Below are positions 7,534 to 14,397 of a DNA stretch of 64,000 nt, in pieces. The notes below the pieces were generated by a model. It did not search any database and was not told the DNA's origin. It saw only the letters and a program-made list of their open reading frames with translations. The translations under genes were made by a program, and so were the position numbers. The DNA is from Pokkaliibacter plantistimulans. Lineage in GTDB: Bacteria > Pseudomonadota > Gammaproteobacteria > Pseudomonadales > Balneatricaceae. The stretch lies in assembly GCF_046844695.1 (NCBI RefSeq), contig NZ_CP177354.1:2232001-2296000 (forward strand), given 5' to 3'. Position 1 is the stretch's first letter; every line of letters starts with the position of its first letter.

Positions 7534-8352
7534 TCAACTATTTCCGGACAGCTTCTTAGCTTCTTTTTCCCTCATCACCGGGGTTAAACCACCGTTGTGG
7601 CAATGAGGCCTCTGTTCGTTGTAATAGCTCATCAGGTAGTCACCGATATCCTTGATCGCCTGATCCAGGCTGGTGTATCCACACTTCGGTACCCACTCAC
7701 TTTTCACACTGCGAAAGAGCCGCTCCATAGGCGCATTATCCCAGCAGTTACCACGCCGGCTCATGCTTTGAACCATCCGATACCGCCACAGCCGCTGGCG
7801 GTATTCCAGACTGCTGTACTGACACCCCTGGTCGGAGTGGAACATGACCCCTTGCGGCCGACCACGCAAGCGATAAGCCATCTCCAGTGCCCGCAAGGTC
7901 AGCGTCGTATCTACAGTGGCAGACATCGCCCAGCCCACCACTCGACGGGCATAAAGGTCCATCACAACGGCAAGATAGGACCACTGCTCACCCGTCCAGA
8001 TGTAGGTGATATCGCCACACCACACCTGATTGGGCTGTACGGTATCAAAAGCACGATCCAGACGATTCGGAACAACCGCATGCGCCTGCCGGGCCTGCTT
8101 ATAACGATGTTTGCCCGGTTGACGGCTCATGAGACCGGCTTCCGCCATCAGACGTGTGACCTTGTACCGCCCCATCGCAACGCCCTGCATGGCCAGCTGC
8201 TTCATCACCGTACGAGCACCGGCAGACCCCTGGCTGGCCGCGAACAAGGCTCTTACCTGAGCGCGTTCGTTCATGCGTTGAATGTCTGGTAGCGTCGCTC
8301 TTTTTTGGCGGTCATAGTAGGTCGATGTCGGTAGCTCAAACAGCTCACACAA
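7534..8352 (-). CDS. IS3-family transposase OrfB (rve/DDE integrase core)
   Basis: The catalytic half of the transposase. The DDE triad is visible: Asp in WCGDITYI, Asp in FHSDQGCQY, and Glu in PMERLFRSVKSEW. An HTH_21-like segment lies N-terminal to it. The first in-frame ATG is at 8352, but the frame is open further upstream to the A6G slippery heptamer at 8433-8439 in orfA. The working product is therefore expected to be an OrfAB fusion made by -1 ribosomal frameshifting. After the slip it reads KKGYRALDVGRDQVQ into OrfB without a stop. Confidence 0.93.
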   Translation of the reverse strand: MCELFELPTSTYYDRQKRATLPDIQRMNERAQVRALFAASQGSAGARTVMKQLAMQGVAMGRYKVTRLMAEAGLMSRQPGKHRYKQARQAHAVVPNRLDRAFDTVQPNQVWCGDITYIWTGEQWSYLAVVMDLYARRVVGWAMSATVDTTLTLRALEMAYRLRGRPQGVMFHSDQGCQYSSLEYRQRLWRYRMVQSMSRRGNCWDNAPMERLFRSVKSEWVPKCGYTSLDQAIKDIGDYLMSYYNEQRPHCHNGGLTPVMREKEAKKLSGNS

Positions 8353-8387
8353 CTGGGTGACAGGCCAGTCATCACTGAACGAACGAA

Positions 8388-8699
8388 TCAGCGCCTGAAC
8401 TTGATCTCGTCCGACATCAAGAGCGCGGTAGCCTTTTTTAGTATCTCTTTCTCCATTTCCAAACGCTGGATACGCTTTTGTAGCTCCTGAATCTGGTGCT
8501 GCTCAGGGGTTAATGCCTGACTCCCTGAGAGCACCACACCGTTCTGTTCATGTTCCACCTGTTTGATCCAGCGCCGAAGCGCTGTAGGGCCGACCCCCAG
8601 CGCCTGACAGGCCTCCGTTACGGAATAGCCTTTCTCGGTCACTAACGCGACGGCCTCCAGCTTGAACTCTGGAGTAAAGGACTGACGACGTTTGCTCAT
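8388..8699 (-). CDS. IS3-family OrfA (helix-turn-helix, leucine zipper)
   Basis: A 103-aa protein with an N-terminal helix-turn-helix (residues about 5-50, FTPEFKLEAVALVTEKGYSV) that recognises the element ends, and a C-terminal leucine-zipper-like coiled coil (IQELQKRIQRLEMEKEILKK). The codons for LKKA contain A-AAA-AAG at 8439-8433 on the minus strand, the typical IS3 frameshift signal. Unshifted translation gives OrfA alone, which in this family modulates transposition. Confidence 0.92.
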   Translation of the reverse strand: MSKRRQSFTPEFKLEAVALVTEKGYSVTEACQALGVGPTALRRWIKQVEHEQNGVVLSGSQALTPEQHQIQELQKRIQRLEMEKEILKKATALLMSDEIKFRR

Positions 8700-8769
8700 A
8701 AATAAGACACCTCACTGAGCGCGTTAGAATAACGCTTTACTGAGTGTCCGAAATCATTGAGCCACTACA

Positions 8770-8915
8770 CTGCTCCGGTTTGCTTCCTGCGCTCGCGGAC
8801 GACCTCCGCTGTCCTGCTTTGGCCGGTGCACCTTCCTCTGGTTCTCATCCCTGAAGGCTGCTGTCCGTTGCAGTATCGTTGCTTCCCATGCGACGTCTGT
8901 TACAGACATCCTTGA
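8770..8915 (-). other. GGA-rich non-coding stretch, distal half
   Basis: This is the other side of the IS3 insertion. On the minus strand it carries nine GGA motifs in 146 bases, including AAGGATG, CAGGGATGAG, CAGGACAG and CAGGAAGC, plus one more TCAGGGA (8848-8854). Joined to 7381-7525, which restores the pre-insertion order, it makes a ~290-nt region with 20 GGA motifs. A hairpin GTCTGT/ACAGAC with a one-base loop lies near 8900. No open frame with a ribosome-binding site is seen. The RsmZ/CsrB analogy is an inference. Confidence 0.35.
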
Positions 8916-9053
8916 TCACGCAGCTTGGGCGGACGACCTGGCACAGGGCTGAGTCGCTGGCAACTCGTGCACCGTAGCGGCCTGAGCGGCGGTGCGTATG
9001 TGACGATAGAGTTTACGTATCAGCCGCATTCGTTGTTCCGGACTCAGTGTCAT
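8916..9053 (-). CDS. Small hypothetical protein (45 aa)
   Basis: A short frame starting MTLSPEQRMRLIRKLYRHIR and ending CARSSAQAA. It is supported by AAGGAGA placed nine bases before the ATG and by its position between same-strand genes (94 bases after the BON-protein stop). It has a basic amphipathic helix at the N-terminus and no recognised domain. Its stop borders the GGA-rich stretch. It may be a real small protein or the head of a leader. Confidence 0.5.
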   Translation of the reverse strand: MTLSPEQRMRLIRKLYRHIRTAAQAATVHELPATQPCARSSAQAA

Positions 9054-9146
9054 GATCGTCTCTCCTTGCCTTCAGTCTTCCCTGGCTCGCCGGTTGTGCC
9101 GTCAGCAACCTTGCTGTGGCGCCTGGGTACTTATTAGCTGTGTGTT

Positions 9147-9737
9147 TTAGCTGTGTGCTGCTTCTGCCGACACCGTCAGGTTGTCGATCACTTTGGTTAC
9201 GCCATCGACTCTGGAAGCGACGGCGACAGCCAGATCTTTCTCGGCATCACTGCCAACACTCCCTGACAGGGTGACAACGCCACCGGTGGAGGTATCCACA
9301 TTGATGTCAGTCGCGGTGACATCTTTCTGCATGAACAGCTGGGTTTTGACGCTGGCGGTTGTACTGGCAGCTTTCACTTTGTCCATAAAGGAACTGCCGT
9401 CTTTCTGGCGGTCTGCATGCTCACCGTCTGCTACGACGACCAGCTGGTTGTTGACGCCTTTAACCCCGTCGACACCCTTGGCGAGCTGACCGGCAAGCTG
9501 CTTCTCAACATCGCTATCGACCTTACCAGTAAGGGTGACATTACCCTGATCTACCTGAGTATCAATTTTGAAAGGGTTAAGGTTTTCATTCATCAGGTAG
9601 ATGGTTTCGATTTTTCCATCCAGCCATGCATCATTCATTTTGCCTTCCCATTGGCCACTGTTCTGGCTGGCGAAAGCAACAACAGGAGCAGTAGTAAGAA
9701 GAGCAGTCAGTGCAGTTTTTTTAATGATGTGATTCAT
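9147..9737 (-). CDS. Periplasmic BON-domain protein (OsmY-like)
   Basis: A 196-aa exported protein with a signal peptide MNHIIKKTALTALLTTAPVVAFA followed by a mature part with two BON domains, each carrying the GNVTLTGKV- or GGVVTLSGSV-type strand and a VDGVKGVNNQL or VDGVTKVIDNL end. BON proteins such as OsmY bind or protect envelope components during osmotic or stationary stress. The ATG at 9737 is preferred because AGAGGG lies eight bases upstream; ATG 9743 is too close. An 11-bp duplication (TTAGCTGTGTG, 13-bp period) straddles the stop. Confidence 0.88.
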   Translation of the reverse strand: MNHIIKKTALTALLTTAPVVAFASQNSGQWEGKMNDAWLDGKIETIYLMNENLNPFKIDTQVDQGNVTLTGKVDSDVEKQLAGQLAKGVDGVKGVNNQLVVVADGEHADRQKDGSSFMDKVKAASTTASVKTQLFMQKDVTATDINVDTSTGGVVTLSGSVGSDAEKDLAVAVASRVDGVTKVIDNLTVSAEAAHS

Positions 9738-10200
9738 GGTCATATCCCTCTGTTGATTCACATATATCTAAGCAATGGTTATGCCAATTTGTAATCTATT
9801 GATTTATAAGGTTTTGTATATTTTTTAATCGATAGTTGATTAAGTAATTACAGGGTAAGGGAAGAAATAATTACAGGTATTCTTTTAAGCGATTTTATAA
9901 AAGTAATTTATTTGAAAAATGAAAGGCGATAATTGTTTTCTATTGCCTGAAAATGTTTCGGTTTTTTTCTTGTGAGTAGTATTTTTTTGATTGATGGTTT
10001 TTTCTGTGGGCGCAGAAAATATGGCATTGCATTTTCTTTAAATGATGGCTGTTCAGGGTTTTATTTAAGAGAGGGGAGTATTTATGGAGGTCTGTTTTTA
10101 ATTTTTTATGGGGGTAAGGGGATATAAAAAGAAAAATCCATAGGTGATAAATCTTTATTACCTATGGGCTTTAATATCGAAACGGATTGTGCAGGGTATA
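9738..10200. other. AT-rich intergenic stretch
   Basis: About 460 bases with much lower GC than all neighbours and long A/T runs. I see no open frame with a ribosome-binding site. It should hold the promoter of the BON gene: TATAAAT occurs on the minus strand shortly upstream of that start, but no convincing -35 is visible. Its composition suggests foreign origin or an H-NS/MvaT-type silenced segment. Confidence 0.5.
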
Positions 10201-10401
10201 TCAGTCCAGCGCGAGTTCTTCTTTGATTTTATTCAGGCGGTAATAGTAGAAGCGCTCCATGAAAAGGCAAAGAACGACTGCTGTTAATAGCATGGTCAGG
10301 CAAATGCCAACAAGGCTTACTGAAATCGTAGAAAAAATACCGAGAGTAAAAGCCAGTGAGAGCATGCCACCAACGAAAAATACAAGAAGTAATTCCACCA
10401 T
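10201..10401 (-). CDS. Small inner-membrane protein (66 aa)
   Basis: Two predicted transmembrane helices (around ELLLVFFVGGMLSLAFTLGI and SVSLVGICLTMLLTAVVLCL) followed by a charged C-terminus (YYYRLNKIKEELALD). AAAGGA lies about eight bases before the ATG at 10401, which is preferred over the upstream start at 10437. No family is recognised. It sits alone in the AT-rich part of the accessory region, close to the IS5-type element, whose insertion lies about 230 bases upstream of its start and may have displaced its promoter. Confidence 0.6.
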   Translation of the reverse strand: MVELLLVFFVGGMLSLAFTLGIFSTISVSLVGICLTMLLTAVVLCLFMERFYYYRLNKIKEELALD

Positions 10402-10628
10402 GATAGATATCCTTTCAATGTCCTGGTCTATAGTCACCTGACGAACATCTTTGCTGCTGGCTGATGAAGTCAGGGCGTTGTCTCAATAAAGCAGATTTGG
10501 TGCCATATTTATAAATTGTTGATATTTATGGATTTATTAATTTTTATGAAATTTTTACCCATCGCTTTTCCGATTTTTACCTGTAGTCAGCGCAGTTTTT
10601 ACAGGTTAATTTTTCCAGATCATCTACC

Positions 10629-11664
10629 GGCTTTGTTGCACAAATCGGAGCGGGTTCCCCTGCAGTAGAATGAAGGCATGAACAAGCCTGCCTCCCCGAA
10701 GTACAAGACAACGAACTGGAAGTCCTACAACGCCGCGCTCAAAGCGCGTGGCTCATTGATGATCTGGCTGGACCGGGATATGACCTGGCACGGGACGCCA
10801 CGAGGCCAGCGTGGACGTCCACAGGTCTTCAGCGATGCGGCCATTCAGTTCTGCCTGACGATCAAAAACCTGTTCGGCCTTGCTCTGCGCCAGGCGGTGG
10901 GCATGGTGCAAAGTATGCTTAGCCTGGCGGGACTGAACTGGCCTGCGCCGGACTACAGCACGATATGCCGACGTCAGAAGTCGCTGAATATCTCGATTCC
11001 TTACCGCCCCAGCACATCGGGGCTGCATCTCCTGATCGATAGCACGGGGATCAAGATGCTGGGCGAAGGCGAGTGGAAAACAAAAAAACACGGTGCAGAC
11101 TACCGCCGCCAGTGGCGCAAAGTGCATTTAGGTATTGATGCGCAGACGCTGGAAATTCGGGCCATTGAGGTCACCGACAACACCGTAGGTGACGCCCCGA
11201 TGCTGCCAGAGTTACTGAGTCAGATTCCAGCGGAGGAAGAGATTGCATCCGTCAGCGGTGATGGTGCCTATGACACCCGAGGCTGTCATGAGGCGATAGC
11301 TCAGCGAGAGGCGGAAGCGGTGATTCCCACGCGCAAGAATGGGAGGCTGTGGAAGGAGAATCGAGCGGGGGCGAAAGCCCGTAACGCGATCTTGCGGGCG
11401 ACGCGTTATCTGGGGCAAACGCTCTGGAAAAGGTGGAGTGGTTACCACCGGCGCAGCCTGGTAGAAACCAAAATGCGGTGTTTCAAGCGGCTGGGTGAGC
11501 GGGTCATGGCGAAAGATTTCGACCGTCAGGTGGCCGAACTGCAGGTGCGAGCAGCCATCCTGAACCGCTTCACGCAGCTTGGGACACCGATGACGGTGCG
11601 TATGCCATAAATTCGTCTGGGGAAAGGGGCTTTGTAAGCTGTGCTCTATTTATGCAACAAAGCC
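10629..11664 (+). mobile_element. IS5-family (IS903-type) insertion sequence, complete (1036 bp)
   Basis: Terminal inverted repeats begin GGCTTTGTTGCA at both ends (left continues CAAAT, right continues TAAAT). The 9-bp sequence TCATCTACC is perfectly repeated at 10620-10628 and 11665-11673, the target-site duplication size of the IS903 group. The single transposase gene is intact. The clean duplication implies a recent insertion. Confidence 0.95.
10678..11610 (+). CDS. IS5/IS903-type DDE transposase
   Basis: A 310-aa transposase. It has an N-terminal DUF772-like region, a first catalytic Asp in HLLIDSTGIK, a second in SVSGDGAYDTR, and Glu in RRSLVETKMRCFKRLG, forming the DDE triad of the IS4/IS5 superfamily. 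Length and motif spacing fit the IS903 group. The frame is uninterrupted and the start ATG is 49 bases inside the left end. Confidence 0.95.
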   Translation: MNKPASPKYKTTNWKSYNAALKARGSLMIWLDRDMTWHGTPRGQRGRPQVFSDAAIQFCLTIKNLFGLALRQAVGMVQSMLSLAGLNWPAPDYSTICRRQKSLNISIPYRPSTSGLHLLIDSTGIKMLGEGEWKTKKHGADYRRQWRKVHLGIDAQTLEIRAIEVTDNTVGDAPMLPELLSQIPAEEEIASVSGDGAYDTRGCHEAIAQREAEAVIPTRKNGRLWKENRAGAKARNAILRATRYLGQTLWKRWSGYHRRSLVETKMRCFKRLGERVMAKDFDRQVAELQVRAAILNRFTQLGTPMTVRMP

Positions 11665-11673
11665 TCATCTACC

Positions 11674-12012
11674 TATTATGACAAATGTCATCTGTATTGA
11701 TGGTGGTCAATAAAAGAGTGAGATCGTCAGGCGAAAGAAAAAGTGCTGATAGTGGTGTTTTTGAAAAAATTACTCACATTGTTTTATGCCAGATCAGAGA
11801 AGGAGTATGCAGAAAAAAGCCGGAGGATCGAGTATTGAGATCAGAGCAGAAGGGAGAGGCGCGTAAAAACTGAAGGTGAAAAAGTGGGAGAAGAGCAGAC
11901 TGATACGCTCCACTTCTTTATGAGGTATCAGTCTTGGCTATAAGTTGTGAGGATTTACTGGCGATCTTAAGGTATTGCCCTGCCGGCAAAGAAGGCAATA
12001 ACTAATAGACCG
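11674..12012. other. Intergenic stretch with a 10-bp inverted repeat
   Basis: No supported gene. The 62-codon frame at 11685-11873 lacks a ribosome-binding site and a family. AGACTGATAC (11897-11906) is perfectly complementary to GTATCAGTCT (11925-11934) across an 18-base loop. No T-run follows on either strand, so it is not an obvious terminator. Confidence 0.4.
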
Positions 12013-12480
12013 TCAATGGGCGCGAGCACGCAGGTCTTCACCAATTGACTTCATGCGGTCATGTGCCAGCTGGATGGAGGCCAGGTGTGAGCCAAGCTGG
12101 CGGGCCAGAGCAGGGTCCTGCAAGCTTCTTACGGCTCGCTTCAGCTCTCCCAAGGTCTGGTTTTCGGTTTCCTCCAGTTGCTGGATAAACACGTGATCCT
12201 GAGAGTGGCTGAGTCGTGCCCGAATGTCGGTGTACCACTGTTGCAGCGTTCCCTTCAGGGTGCCGGAGTGTACCGGGCTGCCGTGCCGCTTATGAACTTC
12301 GTTGCTGAGCTGTTGAATGGCTTCGGAGCGTATCTGGGCTTGCTCCCGGAATATCTGCCTCAGGGTAGCGCTTTCCGCCTCCTGGGCTGCGTGCTGGTAG
12401 AAACTGCGGCCATCTTCGCAGACGGCCAACACCCGGTTCAGCACGCTGAGTTCGCTGGTTTTCTCGTCATTGATCAACAT
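12013..12480 (-). CDS. PA2169-family (DUF2383) four-helix-bundle protein, copy 2
   Basis: A 155-aa helical protein clearly homologous to the product of 6879-7346. Both share VCEDGR at the same place in the first helix, the HSG turn, and LQQW followed by an acidic-tipped helix pair. They are diverged, so this is not a recent duplication. The ribosome-binding site ahead of the ATG at 12480 is weak. The function is unknown. Having two paralogues on either side of the IS-rich segment suggests an ancestral stress-gene neighbourhood into which elements inserted. Confidence 0.75.
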   Translation of the reverse strand: MLINDEKTSELSVLNRVLAVCEDGRSFYQHAAQEAESATLRQIFREQAQIRSEAIQQLSNEVHKRHGSPVHSGTLKGTLQQWYTDIRARLSHSQDHVFIQQLEETENQTLGELKRAVRSLQDPALARQLGSHLASIQLAHDRMKSIGEDLRARAH

Positions 12481-12794
12481 AACTGACTCGCGTGAATTAG
12501 GGGGTGATTAATCCGCTTTCAGTCTGCCGGTGCGGGACTAAGAAGCCGATCACGAATGCTCGAGCAGGATGAGATCGCATTTCGCGGTATCCATCGCCCC
12601 TGTTGGTCGTCCTGAAGGGGCAGTTTGGAGCCTGTCGAGGGCCATCCTGACGAGGTGTGCTCATCGATGCTGTGATAGATAAACACTCAGGCTGGTATAG
12701 CAAACAAGGCAGAATGCGTGCCAATAGTTAACTTATTGAAATATATGAATATATTATCTATTTGGCAGCGGAATGAGGGGGGCTGTCTAAACTT
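12481..12794. other. Intergenic stretch, nothing recognised
   Basis: Upstream region of the second four-helix-bundle gene, partly AT-rich (12720-12765). Minus-strand frames here overlap the lipoprotein gene or lack a ribosome-binding site. I see no RNA gene or repeat. Confidence 0.4.
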
Positions 12795-12847
12795 TTTATA
12801 AAAGAGCAGGCAGATTTTACAGGGTGAATCATCTGCTTCTGCCTGCT
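12795..12847 (-). terminator. Rho-independent terminator of the small lipoprotein gene
   Basis: AGCAGGCAG (12805-12813) pairs with CTGCCTGCT (12839-12847). On the minus strand the 9-bp stem is followed by CTTTTAT. It sits 11 bases after the lipoprotein stop. Confidence 0.7.
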
Positions 12848-12858
12848 GCTGAGCCTGA

Positions 12859-13062
12859 TCAATAACGCAGTGCTGGCTGGCTGGCAGTGCCTGATGTGGA
12901 ACTGCTGTCAGAGCCTGAACTGCCGGTGCCTGAGCTGTCAGTAGCGGAGCTGTCGCTGGTCGGTGTGGCATCGCTGCTGGTAGCGGGTTGGCTGTTCATA
13001 TCCAGACAGCCGCTGAGCAATAGAGTCAAAGATACAAGCAATACAGGCAGGGTAGGGCGCAT
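12859..13062 (-). CDS. Small Ser/Thr-rich lipoprotein (67 aa)
   Basis: Signal peptide MRPTLPVLLVSLTLLLSGC ends in a lipobox LLSGC, so lipidation at Cys19 is expected. The mature part is a low-complexity Ser/Thr/Asp/Gly linker (SSATDSSGTGSSGSDSSSTS) with no folded domain. The aspartate after the lipobox cysteine could favour inner-membrane retention by the Lol +2 rule. TGGAG lies six bases before the ATG. A terminator follows directly. It is an orphan of unknown role. Confidence 0.75.
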   Translation of the reverse strand: MRPTLPVLLVSLTLLLSGCLDMNSQPATSSDATPTSDSSATDSSGTGSSGSDSSSTSGTASQPALRY

Positions 13063-13221
13063 GAGGAACTCCAGAGATACAGATAGATGCAGATAGATGT
13101 CGATAGTTGAAGCGCTTGCAGCCGCGCTGCCAGCTGCAAGTAAGGTGTTCTATTCTGCCCACGGCTATCTGTGGCGGTGGTTTGCGGACGCTACGAATCG
13201 TGTCTGTTGGTAACAGAAATA

Positions 13222-13239
13222 AGAGCGTGTTCACGCTCT
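13222..13239. repeat. 18-bp hairpin AGAGCGTG-TT-CACGCTCT
   Basis: A perfect 8-bp stem with a 2-base loop that abuts the MITE-like element at 13238-13385. It may be a separate intergenic hairpin or part of a composite repeat. No T-run follows. Confidence 0.5.
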
Positions 13240-13385
13240 AGCAGGTCGTTGAAAATCTATCTGCGTTGCCGAATACCGCATCAAAAACAGGCTCAAAATG
13301 CTCATTTAGTTCACTAAACTCCGCTTTTTCGCCTGTTTTTTCCTTGTCTCGACTGCCTCGATAACGTTTTTCAACAGCCTGCTAG
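13238..13385. repeat. MITE-like palindromic intergenic element (~148 bp)
   Basis: The ends are inverted: CTAGCAGGTCGTTGAAAA at the left and TTTTTCAACAGCCTGCTAG at the right. The interior holds a second perfect palindrome, TTTAGTTCACTAAA, flanked by AGGCTCAAAATG and by the GCGAAAAAGC-type complement. It has no coding capacity. From memory, closely similar elements are scattered between genes in several Gammaproteobacteria. CTAG at both outer edges may be target-derived. Confidence 0.7.
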
Positions 13386-13510
13386 GCGGCAATGCTGGTG
13401 GCTGAGACGAGATAGGCGCACTGCTGAAGTGTGAAGTGCAGGTAGTGAAAAATGCCATCCATGGCCAAGGGGTGATTCCTCACCCAGGGTGTATTCAGGT
13501 GCTCGGGGTC

Positions 13511-14365
13511 TCAAATGCCGCCGATATGAGCAATAAACGCAGGCTGAATGGCTTTGGCATCCACTCTGGTATCCATGAACAGTTCAAACGCATCAATGCC
13601 CTGATAAAAGAACAGCTGGAAGCCGGTGAGAATGCTCAGATCATGCTGCTTGGCCTGTAGCAGGAATTCGGTTTCGATCGGTGTGTAGACCGCATCGAAC
13701 GCCCACTGTTGCTGTGCCCAGCCATCTTCGGGGAAAGGCTGTCCTGGTGTTTTGTAGTGGCCTATGGGCGTGGCATTGACCAGCCCCTGGCAGCTGCGCA
13801 TGGTATCGACCAGACGCTCCTGAGTGACAACTTCTGCCTTTGCCCCCGCTGCCTGCAGGCTGCTGGCCAGATCTTCTGCCTGCGCCGTACTGGTATCAAA
13901 GATATACAGGGTATCCAGCTGCAGCTGAGTCAGGGCAAAAGCGATGGCACGGCCCACGCCGCCAGCACCCAGCATCAGTACCTTGCCTGCGGGCTGCTGA
14001 CCGAAGTTTTCCCGGTAGGCGCGTGCAAAGCCGCTAAAGTCAGTGTTGGAGGCGGTAATGCCGTTGTCACGGAACACCAGTGTATTGGTCGCACCGACCA
14101 GCGCTGCGCTTTGTGCCTTGTGATCAACAAAGCCGAGTGCCTTCTGTTTGAACGGGAAGGTCACGTTGGTGCCGGCGTAGCCTTCGCTGGCGCAGCGGGC
14201 AATACGCTGCTGCAGGAAGTCTTCGGGGAAGTCATCGCCTGCTTCCAGTAGCTCATAGGTACAGGGCATGCCCAGTGTCTCGCCGAGAAAGACATGCAGC
14301 CGGGGTGAGGTGGACTTGAGAATGTTCTTGCCGATCAGACCGAGTTTGGTGACGTTATTTTTCAT
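13511..14365 (-). CDS. Shikimate/quinate dehydrogenase (catabolic AroE/YdiB-type)
   Basis: A 284-aa enzyme that interconverts shikimate or quinate with the 3-dehydro compounds. Motifs: SPRLH near the N-terminus for substrate hydroxyls, GTNVTFPFKQKAL with the catalytic Lys, NTDFSGF with the catalytic Asp, and the nucleotide loop GAGGVGRAIAFAL. After the second strand of the Rossmann fold it has FDTSTAQAEDLA in place of the NRT motif of biosynthetic NADP-dependent AroE. An Asp there argues for NAD, as in catabolic enzymes. The ATG at 14365 follows CAGGT and starts MKNNVTKLGLIG. It is last in the catabolic gene series. Confidence 0.88.
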   Translation of the reverse strand: MKNNVTKLGLIGKNILKSTSPRLHVFLGETLGMPCTYELLEAGDDFPEDFLQQRIARCASEGYAGTNVTFPFKQKALGFVDHKAQSAALVGATNTLVFRDNGITASNTDFSGFARAYRENFGQQPAGKVLMLGAGGVGRAIAFALTQLQLDTLYIFDTSTAQAEDLASSLQAAGAKAEVVTQERLVDTMRSCQGLVNATPIGHYKTPGQPFPEDGWAQQQWAFDAVYTPIETEFLLQAKQHDLSILTGFQLFFYQGIDAFELFMDTRVDAKAIQPAFIAHIGGI

Positions 14366-14397
14366 GGTGATACCTGTGTGCCAGTCAGAGACGGTCA

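Larger units (their letters stand above)
7526..8769 (-). mobile_element. IS3-family insertion sequence, complete (1244 bp)
   Basis: The ends are imperfect terminal inverted repeats starting TGTAGTGG. The left end at 7526 continues TCAACTATTTCCGGACA; the right end at 8769, read inward on the minus strand, continues CTCAATGATTTCGGACA. The trinucleotide CTG flanks both sides (7523-7525 and 8770-8772), a 3-bp target duplication as expected for this family. It encodes orfA and orfB in the -1 relation. It appears intact and potentially active, and it is inserted in non-coding DNA. Confidence 0.93.

Noticed and set aside
7597..8292. 231-codon plus-strand frame within the IS3 element
   Set aside because: Fully antisense to OrfB, which carries the DDE motif; no start signal.
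11685..11873. 62-codon frame after the IS5-type element
   Set aside because: Basic, low-complexity sequence, no ribosome-binding site, no recognisable domain; sits in AT-rich intergenic DNA.
12687..12971. 94-codon minus-strand frame over the lipoprotein terminator
   Set aside because: Overlaps the better supported lipoprotein gene (lipobox, ribosome-binding site) and its terminator in another frame.
13511..14365. Biosynthetic aroE
   Set aside because: The cofactor loop lacks NRT and has an Asp-containing segment, and the gene sits with QuiC and a transporter, so a catabolic paralogue is more likely.
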